A stretch of 23,430 bases of DNA. Source: a virus. Location of the stretch: IMG/VR virus record IMGVR_UViG_3300017528_000501, positions 1 to 23,430 of that record; one strand, 5' to 3'. Every line of letters starts with the position of its first letter. The stretch's first letter is position 1. The notes beneath the pieces were generated by a model that was not told the DNA's origin, made no database searches, and saw only the letters and a list, made by a program, of their open reading frames with translations. The translations under genes and the position numbers were made by a program. Below are positions 6,003-14,591 of the stretch, one piece after another.

Positions 6003-6496
6003 CACTCCTCCCATACTACATAACACAGCATGTTGATCGTGGTCGCTGTAGTTACACGCACCCGAAGATAATCGGTGGAAACCACACCCGGCTCACGATC
6101 GAGCGGAAACTGTTTCGAATATTGTTGCGCCCACGTCAAACCACCATCCAATACACGAGTCGACGTAATCGTTCCCTCCGCTGAAGCGGTGAAACCTGAC
6201 GAGGCAGTACCCAGGGTGATTGCAGTCGCTGCGCCACCAGAATCATCGTAACCACGAACATCGCCTGCGTTGTAGGCAACCACCGTCGCATTGATAGCAC
6301 CAGTGGTGATCAGCTCGACTTTGATGACAGCGGTTGGAACAATATCAAAACTGTAGCCCCACTCCAAAATTGAGATATTGGTCGTCGGCTTGATCTGCAT
6401 CATCGTCTTGATAGCGGTACCCGTGGCAACCGATGCAAGTGCGGCAGTCAACGCAGCGGTAGCACCATTCCAGGCGATATACCTGCGTCTAGACAT
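6002..6496 (-). CDS. Virion structural protein of unknown role (164 aa)
   Basis: A small beta-rich protein with the composition of a phage decoration or fibre-tip protein: many Thr, Ala, Val and Gly, and two Cys. Near the N-terminus is a helix-like segment ending in T-G-T-A-I-K-T-M-M-Q-I. This is followed by P-T-T-N-I-S-I-L-E-W-G-Y-S-F-D, a pattern that recurs in phage proteins of this size next to tail fibre genes. The later part is Thr-rich strands ending in D-Y-L-R-V-R-V-T-T-A-T. ATG 6496 is preceded by AAGGAGATAC, the best ribosome site in the cassette, so strong expression is likely. The function is not recognised beyond structural by context. Confidence 0.65.
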   Translation of the reverse strand: MSRRRYIAWNGATAALTAALASVATGTAIKTMMQIKPTTNISILEWGYSFDIVPTAVIKVELITTGAINATVVAYNAGDVRGYDDSGGAATAITLGTASSGFTASAEGTITSTRVLDGGLTWAQQYSKQFPLDREPGVVSTDYLRVRVTTATTINMLCYVVWEE

Positions 6497-6511
6497 GTAT
6501 CTCCTTGTATA

Positions 6512-7225
6512 TCAGTAGAATCCGGCACGCCGCGTCCCAACAGCTAATGGCAAATGCTGGCTTTTCTGCATTAACGCAGTGAAAACTGCAGTGATTGCAC
6601 AGAACCGGGCACCCGTCGTCGGCGTTATATTCTGGTCTGCGACAGTCGTACCTGGTACCATCAAGGCGTTTTTGGAGTATATTGCCTGCAGTTGGTTCGT
6701 GTTGCTCGAAGCTTGGAATGTCCAGCCACCCGGCGCGGCACCGTAGGAGTCGGTGGTTTCCACGGTGAGCCCGCTTATCTGCCATGCACCGAGCGAAACA
6801 TTCGCCCCACTCACCCCCGGCATCACATGCGGAGTTGTACCGGCGGTCGAATTAAATGTAGTACTGGCAACATCAATTACATTATTCGTATCCACGCCGC
6901 GCAATGCCAAACACACTGCATTCCCGGTACCCGCCGTATTCCATAGGTTGGTCAACGTCCAAGCCACGGTCACCGCAGTCTCTTCCGCCTGTGTCACAAC
7001 ATGATACGCACAACACACAGTATGAACACTAGAGGCAACCACCGTATTGCCCCCTAACACGCTCACCCACCCAGCGGGCATTGTAACAGCCAAAACCGTT
7101 GTCGCAGAGAACCATCCAACAATGACATCATTCATCAATGGGGTATAAGCCGCAAAGCTACCAGTTCCAGGAGATCTCGACGCAGTATTACCCGAAGTGA
7201 TCGAACTCTGTTTAGTGATCGGCAC
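6512..7225 (-). CDS. Structural protein with lectin-like beta domain (237 aa)
   Basis: The sequence resembles the C-terminal half of the protein at 9105-10508. Shared features are N-D-V-I-V then T-M-P-A-G-W, an alternating strand segment with A-V-T-V-A-W, then A-L-R-G-V-D-T-N-N-V-I-D and a P-G-G-W-T-F segment before the last strands. This arrangement is common in phage and bacterial surface modules thought to adopt a jelly-roll or Ig-like fold. No catalytic motif is visible. Translation starts at GTG 7225 after AGAGG with 6-7 bases of spacing. It follows the second lyase-like gene by nine bases. A role in binding host surface glycans is inference from context. Confidence 0.6.
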   Translation of the reverse strand: MPITKQSSITSGNTASRSPGTGSFAAYTPLMNDVIVGWFSATTVLAVTMPAGWVSVLGGNTVVASSVHTVCCAYHVVTQAEETAVTVAWTLTNLWNTAGTGNAVCLALRGVDTNNVIDVASTTFNSTAGTTPHVMPGVSGANVSLGAWQISGLTVETTDSYGAAPGGWTFQASSNTNQLQAIYSKNALMVPGTTVADQNITPTTGARFCAITAVFTALMQKSQHLPLAVGTRRAGFY

Positions 7226-7234
7226 GACGTACCT

Positions 7235-8221
<987 letters not shown>

Positions 8222-8243
8222 TTTTTAACCTTTTCATACAACA

Positions 8244-9086
8244 TTAAAGTCCGGCCTGCGTTGTGGCACAACGGAATCCACATGCATACACAATACCAGT
8301 TGGTGTCGTCGGACTATTCCGATACAACCCGTCTTTACAATAAGCAGCAACCTGACCATTTGACATGGTCTGGCCTCGCCATGTAGTTGTTCCATCCAGA
8401 AATGTTTGAACAGAACCGTTATGCCACAAGTTAATAAATCCGTTCGCCGGATTTGTCGACCAATGAACTTGCATGATCACGTCATGCCAAGCACCAAGAG
8501 TCAGCGGCGTTTCCCAGATCGAAATAGCGTTAGCACTAACCGTTTTGGTTTGCAACATCCACTTGGTCGGATTCCACGACGCGCCCCCAAAAGCTATACA
8601 CGGCGCCCACGATGTCCCGTCATCAGCGTGCCACTGACCCGTTACGCACCATGGTGTATTCGCCATATCGAAATTGGACGCAAACATTATCGAATGCGAA
8701 TACCACAATGTCTGCCCCTCGACACCCCCAGGAGTGTCGTTTGATGCAACCTCCGACCGTTCGCCACCACCGAAATTAGGTACATCACCAGTTCGTACTT
8801 CGAACCGGGCAACCGTGCCTTTGATTCCGTTTGGATCACTGACGAACGTCAGAGAATACAGGTTACCTGTATAACCAGACCCCGTACTGTTGTACAGACG
8901 GGACTGATATCCTACCCATTGCGATGCATTTCCCGTCGAAAAATCACCATTAAAAATTCGGGTAGCACCCGACGATGCACCCGTAACTGTCGGTATCCAC
9001 GCCGAACCGGCTGCCTGCGCTAGCACAGCTATTGTCGATGCGTCAGCTGAGGCCGGTACATAAACCCTCGTTGCCCTAATCTCCAC
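8244..9086 (-). CDS. Polysaccharide-lyase-like protein (280 aa)
   Basis: The N-terminal about 40 residues are a short linker with an Ala-rich helix. The rest is one beta-sandwich lyase-like domain matching its downstream neighbour: F-N-G-D-F-S-T-G-N-A-S-Q-W, F-E-V-R-T-G-D-V-P-N-F, E-R-S-E-V-A, L-W-Y-S, T-G-Q-W-H-A-D, A-W-H-D-V-I-M-Q, N-L-W-H-N-G and T-F-L-D-G, then a Y-C-K-D-G-L-Y-R and P-T-G-I-V end. The conserved Q-W-H, W-H-D and W-x-N-G motifs are those of the heparin-lyase-I-like family. This suggests a virion depolymerase or a glycan-binding domain derived from one. Several Cys residues here are absent from the paralog. GTG 9086 is preceded by GGAGG at five bases, which settles the start. 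Confidence 0.72.
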   Translation of the reverse strand: MEIRATRVYVPASADASTIAVLAQAAGSAWIPTVTGASSGATRIFNGDFSTGNASQWVGYQSRLYNSTGSGYTGNLYSLTFVSDPNGIKGTVARFEVRTGDVPNFGGGERSEVASNDTPGGVEGQTLWYSHSIMFASNFDMANTPWCVTGQWHADDGTSWAPCIAFGGASWNPTKWMLQTKTVSANAISIWETPLTLGAWHDVIMQVHWSTNPANGFINLWHNGSVQTFLDGTTTWRGQTMSNGQVAAYCKDGLYRNSPTTPTGIVYACGFRCATTQAGL

Positions 9087-9104
9087 GGCACCTCCAAATA
9101 AGGA

Positions 9105-10508
9105 TCAAGCCGGTTTCAACGCACCCAGCCATGCACCCGATGACGAGTTTTGCGAGAAGGAACCGACAACCGACCCAGAACTACCCGCAACAACCTGTGG
9201 CATATCTGCTAAAACTAAACCGTTTGAAGCGGTCATACCTTGACGTTGCGTGAATCCAGCAGGCATTGTCCACACAATTCCACCGACACCATTAGTGCTT
9301 GCAATCCAGATCCATGTTCTATTAGATCCAACAGTGGAATTAATCACTGCCGGAGTATTCGGATCTACACTAGTTGTTTTAATCGCCGAATTAGTGGAAA
9401 CAATCACTGGGTCCGTTGGGTCACAACCAGTATATCGACAGGCAATTGCCTGCCGGGTAATCAAACCAGCTGCAATAGTAAACGTGTAGGTACCTGTGTC
9501 CGCTGCAATAGCACGCTTCCAGTAAACACGCAAATCTTGCGCAAGAGTACCTGTTACCACTACAGGAGAACTAGTGATCTCCACAAACCCGGTCGGTGAT
9601 GTCACAACTTGCGTGGTTTCAATATAGAAGGCAACAATAATAACATCGCCCGCTACCACCCCAGCTGGAACCGGCACAGCAGCCGTTGTCGAATTACTGC
9701 TAACCAATGTTGTCGAAGATGCAAATGCTGGTGGGGTCGTGGTAGGAACCGTAACCGTAGGCGGATAAGCTAATGCTGACCCCAACCCAGGCCCACCGCC
9801 GATCAATACAGCTTCCCCACTAATTGTTGGAATAGGCGCCAACCCTGAACTGGATGCCAATACGGCCACCCTGATTACAGGTAGTCCTAACGGTTGAATA
9901 GCATTAGCGTTGGCGGTAGCAACAACCGCATTTACGGTAACACCGTAAGTAACAGTCGGCACAAAAGCATTAGCGGATGCTGTCGCTATCACCGCAAACC
10001 CAGTAGATGCCGCAGTGCCAATCACAGACACCGAACCGGCCGTAGAGGTTGCAGCAGCTATAGGCGATGCAACAACAGCGCCAGCAGTAACAGTCGCCAC
10101 CAATGCTGTTGCCGACGCTGCCGATACCAATGCAAACTGATTAGCCGAGGTTGCACCACCCAATGCTGCCGCATAAGCCACACCGATCGACGCGGCTATA
10201 GGCGCATTCACCGTCGGACTACGCACACTCGTTACCGCAGGTGGTAACGCGATACCTGTTGCGGCTGCACGCACCGCAACAACAAGCCCGGACTGCCCAA
10301 TAACAGCGGTTACAACGGCACCATAAGCTGTGGCTGCACCCGTCGAAACAACGGCGGCCACCGTCACTGTACGAATACCAGTCACCGCTGGGGCGGACGC
10401 CATTCCAAACGCTGCAGCACACACCTGCACCATGCCGGGCAGCGCAACCCTCGGCAAATCAATGTCTACCGGAATCACCGGTCGCGGCGAAATATCTATC
10501 TCATGCAT
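9105..10508 (-). CDS. Ala/Thr/Val-rich repetitive structural protein with C-terminal beta domain (467 aa)
   Basis: Residues 1-30 contain an I-D-L-P-R-V-A-L-P segment. Residues about 30-265 are a degenerate repeat of roughly 20-25 residues rich in Ala, Val and Thr, with the shape V-x-A-x-A-x-A-x-x-x-x-P-x-V-T. There are almost no charged residues, consistent with a fibrous or solenoid stalk. Residues about 265-467 form a beta domain similar to the protein at 6512-7225: G-D-V-I-I-V, S-P-T-G-F-V-E-I, L-R-V-Y-W-K-R-A, T-G-T-Y-T-F-T-I and W-T-M-P-A-G-F-T. This C-terminal type is frequent at the ends of phage fibres. ATG 10508 follows GAGGATATCTC, so it is preferred to longer starts. Probably a head or tail fibre; its attachment site is unknown. 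Confidence 0.68.
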   Translation of the reverse strand: MHEIDISPRPVIPVDIDLPRVALPGMVQVCAAAFGMASAPAVTGIRTVTVAAVVSTGAATAYGAVVTAVIGQSGLVVAVRAAATGIALPPAVTSVRSPTVNAPIAASIGVAYAAALGGATSANQFALVSAASATALVATVTAGAVVASPIAAATSTAGSVSVIGTAASTGFAVIATASANAFVPTVTYGVTVNAVVATANANAIQPLGLPVIRVAVLASSSGLAPIPTISGEAVLIGGGPGLGSALAYPPTVTVPTTTPPAFASSTTLVSSNSTTAAVPVPAGVVAGDVIIVAFYIETTQVVTSPTGFVEITSSPVVVTGTLAQDLRVYWKRAIAADTGTYTFTIAAGLITRQAIACRYTGCDPTDPVIVSTNSAIKTTSVDPNTPAVINSTVGSNRTWIWIASTNGVGGIVWTMPAGFTQRQGMTASNGLVLADMPQVVAGSSGSVVGSFSQNSSSGAWLGALKPA

Positions 10509-10534
10509 GAGATATCCTCGCACGCACTATCAAA

Positions 10535-10972
10535 CTAACTTACAGTTACCGAAATTATTCCAGCCGGGTCCCACGAAATAGTAAAGTTTCCACCGGATGA
10601 TATAACATCGGCACCGAAATCGACATAACAAATCAGCGGCCGAGTAGCATCCGTACCAGGGGTAGAATCATAAATTATGGCATACCTAGCAGTAATTGTG
10701 GATGCCGCCCATACCACATCGGCTCCATCAAGGTTAAAAGTATTCGTACCGGCTGTGTAAGCAACCACCAACGATGCGATAGCCTGACCTGCCGCCACAT
10801 ATGCAGTTCCCACAACCTCATTCGTGATAGACGACTTATATTGGTGCGTATCCTGGCTTGGAGTATAAAGGCTAGTGCACAGCATTACTTTTAATGCATC
10901 GCTGTCCAGATCGATTTCTTTATTACCCAACGACTTCTGAAACAGACCATATTGAAGTGCGGTTACTGCCAT
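10535..10972 (-). CDS. Small virion protein, GGNFT-WD family (145 aa)
   Basis: Recognisable as a widespread small phage structural protein often found beside fibre genes. It has L-Q-Y-G-L-F-Q-K-S-L-G then D-L-D-S-D-A-L-K-V-M-L-C, an inner A-D-V-V-W-A-A-S segment with A-R-Y-A-I-I-Y, and the ending G-G-N-F-T-I-S-W-D. The same ending type closes the protein at 11600-12493, so the two are related. No enzyme motif is visible. It is likely a decoration or fibre-base subunit. The ATG at 10972 lies two bases after the upstream stop, with only a weak GGCGAG element, which points to coupled translation. Confidence 0.7.
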   Translation of the reverse strand: MAVTALQYGLFQKSLGNKEIDLDSDALKVMLCTSLYTPSQDTHQYKSSITNEVVGTAYVAAGQAIASLVVAYTAGTNTFNLDGADVVWAASTITARYAIIYDSTPGTDATRPLICYVDFGADVISSGGNFTISWDPAGIISVTVS

Positions 10973-10974
10973 GA

Positions 10975-11244
10975 TTACTCGCCTTCACTAATCAGTTCGC
11001 GACTCACAGAAAATTTTGTAACCTCTATATTGACTAAGGCCTCTATCTGATGTTGCGCTGCCTGCCTGGCGTTAAGGTCTGGGTGATTTTCCGCATGGTC
11101 CGCTGCCTGACGCCGCATTTCCTTAAGCTGATTAACCTCATCAGCCATGGACTCTTCATCAAGACGCTTAAAATGACGACGATTATCTTCCGGACCGAAC
11201 CAGATTTCGTACCACGAATCTAGCAGTTGATGTGTATCAGCCAT
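10975..11244 (-). CDS. Small acidic helical protein (89 aa)
   Basis: Not recognised. The sequence is charged and helical throughout, with a Y-E-I-W-F-G-P-E-D-N-R-R-H-F-K segment and then a long amphipathic helix (V-N-Q-L-K-E-M-R-R-Q-A-A to A-R-Q-A-A-Q-H-Q-I-E-A-L), which suggests coiled-coil assembly. It is short, cysteine-free and unlike its beta-rich neighbours, so it could be an assembly chaperone for the fibre proteins on either side. That role is inference only. ATG 11244 has AGGAG at eight bases, a strong site. Confidence 0.6.
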   Translation of the reverse strand: MADTHQLLDSWYEIWFGPEDNRRHFKRLDEESMADEVNQLKEMRRQAADHAENHPDLNARQAAQHQIEALVNIEVTKFSVSRELISEGE

Positions 11245-11270
11245 TGTTTATACTCCTATTCGCTTAGAAT

Positions 11271-11603
11271 TCAACTATCGGCTCGATCGGTTATACCGTT
11301 CATAGCGACAATCTCAGTTGTTGGAATTGTTGGATACGACACAACACATCGCCAAATGGTGCCCGCTGGAATATCGTCGACAATTCCCGATTCGACTTTG
11401 CATACGGCGTGGTAATCAACCGTCACTGCAGGAGCAATAACTCCAGCGGAATGGGGGGTACTTTCAATCACCAAATTTACATTAACACCGATATCGTAAT
11501 TGACATATACACCGCCGATACTCTGTAGGAAATCAACAACCAAATCTCCGCCTTTAGACAACGGCAATACCCGTCTTGGCGGCCGATTGAATACATCGGT
11601 CAT
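11271..11603 (-). CDS. Structural protein with FNRPPRRVLPL start (110 aa)
   Basis: A small beta protein that begins V-F-N-R-P-P-R-R-V-L-P-L-S-K-G-G-D-L-V-V-D-F. It continues with N-V-N-L-V-I, a central strand region, and I-P-A-G-T-I-W-R-C-V-V-S-Y before the C-terminus. This start and the G-T-x-W-R-x-x-V-S strand recur in small actinophage virion proteins located beside fibre-adaptor genes. The exact role is not established. The ATG overlaps the preceding stop as ATGA, which excludes the longer upstream start. Confidence 0.65.
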   Translation of the reverse strand: MTDVFNRPPRRVLPLSKGGDLVVDFLQSIGGVYVNYDIGVNVNLVIESTPHSAGVIAPAVTVDYHAVCKVESGIVDDIPAGTIWRCVVSYPTIPTTEIVAMNGITDRADS

Positions 11604-12493
11604 AGCTTGAAAATTCCCACGTGCTGCGAACCGACTGAATCCCAAGCGACAGTAATATTCCCACCATTTGGCGTAACGGGGAGCCCACTAGCTGTGGCTG
11701 GTGCGGAAGCCCTGGCAGCTGCGGCAACAGTCGTTGATGTCACGGTGATGGTGCGGGCGAACGCGGCGGGTGCACCGTTGATAGTGGCCGACGTACCGTC
11801 GCTGAACGCGAGCACCGTGCTGTTGGGAATAGCTGCCGCAAGTCGTTCCACCGGTAAGACCGTGCCAGCCGCGAGCGCAGCAGCACACGTGACGACCATC
11901 TGACCATCAATCCATGCCACCATCTTGTCGGTGGACGCCAAAGTACCGGAAACCGAAGAGGCAGTGGCGAGGATCGCGATAGCGCTGACGGCAGCACCAG
12001 AAACGGCGGTAAACGTTGTGCTGGCGGCACTTACGATGCCTTGCACCTCAGTCACGGATGTGAGTTTTACCGCTGTGCCAATCAGGGCACCGCTGAAGCT
12101 GGCCCACGTTCCGAAGCTTGGCCCCAGGTTGATCGCAACGCCACCGCTTGTGTAGGCACCGACGAGGGTTCCTTGTACGGCGGTGATCGGGTCAACTAAA
12201 TTGAACGCGTTGGTGGTTTGGCCGGAAACGACCCACATGTTGTTGGCGGTGGTGGTGCCGCCGACACCGGAAACGATGATCACGTCACCGTTGGCAAAAC
12301 CGTGCGCAGTAACGGTTAGCGCAGCGGCACCAGCACCGGTGGTGGCACCTGTGATTGCTTTGATTCCAGCGGTGGGAACGGTGTAGGTCATCAGGGCAGC
12401 CTGGAGTGCGCCAGCGCCACCCAAACCCGTTACCGCATTGATGGTTCCGTCCGCGAAGAAGTTCCTGCCGGTTTCGAAAACCGCATTGGCCAT
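11600..12493 (-). CDS. Structural protein with HGFANGD domain (297 aa)
   Basis: The N-terminus, with F-E-T-G-R-N-F-F-A-D-G-T-I, leads to a repeat-like module at residues about 45-115: A-L-T-V-T-A-H-G-F-A-N-G-D-V-I-I-V-S-G-V, later N-A-F-N-L-V and G-A-Y-T-S-G-G. This HGF-x-x-GD module is common in phage fibre and decoration proteins. The central segment (K-M-V-A-W-I-D-G-Q) and the end G-G-N-I-T-V-A-W-D match the smaller neighbour at 10535-10972, so the two share ancestry, with the HGF module inserted in this one. Ala, Thr and Val dominate. ATG 12493 is preceded by AGGAGAAA. A virion surface protein is likely. Confidence 0.7.
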   Translation of the reverse strand: MANAVFETGRNFFADGTINAVTGLGGAGALQAALMTYTVPTAGIKAITGATTGAGAAALTVTAHGFANGDVIIVSGVGGTTTANNMWVVSGQTTNAFNLVDPITAVQGTLVGAYTSGGVAINLGPSFGTWASFSGALIGTAVKLTSVTEVQGIVSAASTTFTAVSGAAVSAIAILATASSVSGTLASTDKMVAWIDGQMVVTCAAALAAGTVLPVERLAAAIPNSTVLAFSDGTSATINGAPAAFARTITVTSTTVAAAARASAPATASGLPVTPNGGNITVAWDSVGSQHVGIFKL

Positions 12494-12505
12494 AATGGGT
12501 TTCTC

Positions 12506-12823
12506 CTATTTCTGGAAAATATCGAGGTAGAGGGTTTGATCATCCTGGCGCCCCTGCGCGGTGGTAATGTGATTGACGATCGCGTGCATTGCACCAAAAA
12601 TCTGCATCGGATCGTCCACATGGCCACCCAACAACCACACAGTCGTATTGGTGGGTGCGAAGCTTGAGGTGAAGACCGCGATCCCGGTGTCGAATTCCCC
12701 ACCCGCAAGCGTGGGTATCCACGTCGAAGTGACGATGGTGTCGCCCGGTACGAGAAAAGGCGTCCAATCGCCTTCGTAATCCAGTTTGGCTGACGGATCT
12801 TTCACGTCATACCAGATGGTCAT
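12506..12823 (-). CDS. Fibre-tail-adaptor-like structural protein (105 aa)
   Basis: Has the pattern K-D-P-S-A-K-L-D-Y-E-G-D-W-T-P-F-L, then G-D-T-I-V-T-S-T-W-I and, further on, T-T-V-W-L-L-G-G, ending with H-I-T-T-A-Q-G-R-Q-D-D-Q-T-L. Proteins with KDP.A.LDY..DW, GDTI..S.W and T..GR.DD..L are widespread beta-sandwich phage subunits placed next to fibre genes and often described as fibre-tail adaptors. Here it lies immediately after the head-tail adaptor gene, so it may dock the following fibre proteins to the neck or head. The ATG overlaps the preceding stop as ATGA. Confidence 0.7.
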   Translation of the reverse strand: MTIWYDVKDPSAKLDYEGDWTPFLVPGDTIVTSTWIPTLAGGEFDTGIAVFTSSFAPTNTTVWLLGGHVDDPMQIFGAMHAIVNHITTAQGRQDDQTLYLDIFQK

Positions 12824-13449
12824 ATCAACAGCCGCACATAGTTGTCGACATTGATCTGATCAAACAAATCATCGAACGGTTCACTGGTTTTACCAATGTG
12901 GTATGGACCAATCGTCAAATCGAACGAACCGACCAGACCGCGAACCAAAGACATCCGGTCGGCGACCATCAGCACAATCTGGCGCCAATCGGCAGCCTCA
13001 GTTTCGGTCCAACCATGCGTGAACGTGACAACGATGCCCGCAAAATTGACCGACCAGCGCTGATGTGTCTTTTTTTCGACATTGCCCACCTGGTCAAACT
13101 GCAACGTCGAAATGTCCAGCGGCACACCGTCCTCCACCAATGACGAGATGCCTTGCAATCGTTTTGTCGGCAACATCAGCGTCTGACCGCCGGTACGCTG
13201 CCTGTGCAGGCCGCCGCCACTAGCGTAATACGGCCCGCCGTACAGGTTTCCGGCGCCGACCCCCCAGCCACCCCACTGCCCCGGCCCATTCAACGTCAGG
13301 GTCTCAGTCCGCACCGGCGACACAGGCCAGCGACAGTAGTTGCGCACCATGCTCAATGCCGCGGACAGCACCCGCTTGGTTTCGTAGTCGTTTCTGACGA
13401 GTCGGCCTTTAGTATAGGACTCCAGGTCAATCGGGCTAAGTTCAGCCAT
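12820..13449 (-). CDS. Head-tail adaptor (connector) protein (209 aa)
   Basis: Forms the ring below the portal. The N-terminal helical half (P-I-D-L-E-S-Y-T-K-G-R-L, then T-K-R-V-L-S-A-A-L-S-M-V-R-N-Y-C-R-W-P-V) is the DNA-packaging/gp6-like connector fold. It is followed by E-T-L-T-L-N-G-P-G and an L-M-L-P-T-K-R-L segment that begins the beta wing. A Gly/Tyr-rich insert of about 35 residues lies between these two halves and is unusually long. The C-terminal R-L-x-x-x-x-F-D-L-T-I and D-N-Y-V-R-L segments close the protein. ATG 13449 overlaps the upstream stop by a few bases (ATGGCTGA). This start is preferred to the longer frame because the connector pattern begins at MAELSPID. Confidence 0.75.
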   Translation of the reverse strand: MAELSPIDLESYTKGRLVRNDYETKRVLSAALSMVRNYCRWPVSPVRTETLTLNGPGQWGGWGVGAGNLYGGPYYASGGGLHRQRTGGQTLMLPTKRLQGISSLVEDGVPLDISTLQFDQVGNVEKKTHQRWSVNFAGIVVTFTHGWTETEAADWRQIVLMVADRMSLVRGLVGSFDLTIGPYHIGKTSEPFDDLFDQINVDNYVRLLI

Positions 13450-13999
13450 TAACCCTCGCAACCTCAATATGTTCCAGCGCGGAGGCACAAGCCTGTAAGC
13501 CAAACGCTTTGCGCGCCAACGCGAACACTCCGGGGCACTGCGGTTCATCCTCTTCCATCGCGAGCGGTTCCATTTTGAAGGCTTCAACGATGCTCCACAT
13601 GTCGTCGAACGTGTATCGCCAATGATCCTCGGGGAAAGGATGATAAGGGAAGCCGGGTGATCGTGTGGTAATCAACAGCAGACCACCCGGGGCTGTCGCT
13701 GCCACCATCTGCCGCATACAAGTCCGCCAATCACGGACATGTTCGAGCATTTCGGTGGATATAACGACATCCCATGCGTCATACCCCATTTCGATAGGTA
13801 ACCGCTCGCAGTCGACGATCAAGTCAACACCCGGACCGTCCTGCATGTCGACGCCGATATATGTTGTGGGGCCTAATGATTCAATGTAGGGACGCACAGA
13901 ACCGTTAACGTCGTAGGCACCCACTTCGAGAACAGCCTTGTTTTCGACGTCTTCGGCATAAAGCGACCGTTTCACGAAATCCATTACAGTTGGGTGCAT
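13442..13999 (-). CDS. SAM-dependent methyltransferase, class I (185 aa)
   Basis: A class I (Rossmann-fold) methyltransferase. The SAM-binding motif I is V-L-E-V-G-A-Y-D-V-N-G, followed by the acidic end of strand 2 (Y-I-G-V-D-M). The catalytic-side motif is D-A-W-D-V-V-I-S-T-E-M-L-E-H-V, and motif III is A-P-G-G-L-L-L-I-T-T-R-S, a layout like the ubiE/Methyltransf_11 group. The substrate is unknown. Its location with another methyltransferase and a glycosyltransferase suggests a sugar hydroxyl or another small glycan-linked target, not DNA, since DNA-methylase motifs such as DPPY or NPPY are absent. ATG 13999 has no strong ribosome site, and it lies 13 bases after the upstream stop. Confidence 0.8.
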   Translation of the reverse strand: MHPTVMDFVKRSLYAEDVENKAVLEVGAYDVNGSVRPYIESLGPTTYIGVDMQDGPGVDLIVDCERLPIEMGYDAWDVVISTEMLEHVRDWRTCMRQMVAATAPGGLLLITTRSPGFPYHPFPEDHWRYTFDDMWSIVEAFKMEPLAMEEDEPQCPGVFALARKAFGLQACASALEHIEVARVNG

Positions 14000-14012
14000 C
14001 AGTCAACCATTT

Positions 14013-14591
14013 TCATCTAGTCAGCACCCCTATACCAAACCCGGCGATGTGACTTCGCAGATGATCCTCGGTATCGATGATTTCCACCGCAGACTCATCT
14101 TTGATCTCATCCCAAAACTGTTTGACCGCAATGTTATCCACATTGGATTGTCCAGGTAATATGGGTGCAATGTCATGGAAAGCTATCAGACCACCACGCC
14201 TGACAAGCGGACTGTACATCGCATAGTCCTGGCACACACCATCGTAGGAATGATCACCATCAATGAACAGAAAATCTATTTCACGACCATCCAGCTGCTT
14301 TTTCAGTGCTGTAACAGTTTTCACATCATGCGAATTACCGAGTATCAATGTTGAACATCCAAATTCAACCACGTGTGGACCATCAGGCGCCCAATCAATC
14401 CCGATGGTAATCGGAGCAATCTGTTCCCAGGCATAGAGTGTGCCACCGACATGGACGCCGATTTCTACTATCACCTGTAGGTTCAAATCCATTAGGAGAC
14501 TGAGGAATTCAGCCAACTCTTTAGGCTTCTGTATCGCGCGATTGGCGATGGCAGCTTCTACGATCTCATCGCAGGATGCTTTTATACGCAT
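14013..14591 (-). CDS. SAM-dependent methyltransferase, CmcI/Methyltransf_24-like (192 aa)
   Basis: Rossmann-fold methyltransferase with V-I-V-E-I-G-V-H-V-G-G-T at residues about 40-51 (SAM site), T-I-G-I-D-W (strand 2 acid), and the family signature D-F-L-F-I-D-G-D-H-S-Y-D-G-V-x-x-D. R-R-G-G-L-I-A-F-H-D-I follows. The FIDGDHSY and FHDI motifs, with their Asp/His pairs, are typical of the metal-dependent CmcI and sugar O-methyltransferase group, which acts on antibiotic and glycan hydroxyls. A role in methylating the sugar added by the neighbouring glycosyltransferase is therefore plausible but not shown. ATG 14591 follows GGAG and overlaps the glycosyltransferase end by 26 bases. Confidence 0.82.
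   Translation of the reverse strand: MRIKASCDEIVEAAIANRAIQKPKELAEFLSLLMDLNLQVIVEIGVHVGGTLYAWEQIAPITIGIDWAPDGPHVVEFGCSTLILGNSHDVKTVTALKKQLDGREIDFLFIDGDHSYDGVCQDYAMYSPLVRRGGLIAFHDIAPILPGQSNVDNIAVKQFWDEIKDESAVEIIDTEDHLRSHIAGFGIGVLTR

Noticed and set aside
12820-13587. Longer form of the head-tail adaptor
   Set aside because: The extra 46 residues overlap the methyltransferase gene in another frame and are Arg/Trp-rich. The connector pattern starts at the ATG at 13449.
13442-14591. The two methyltransferases as DNA modification enzymes
   Set aside because: Neither has the DPPY/NPPY/SPPY or PCQ-type catalytic motifs of DNA methylases; the CmcI-like motifs and the glycosyltransferase neighbour point to small hydroxyl substrates.
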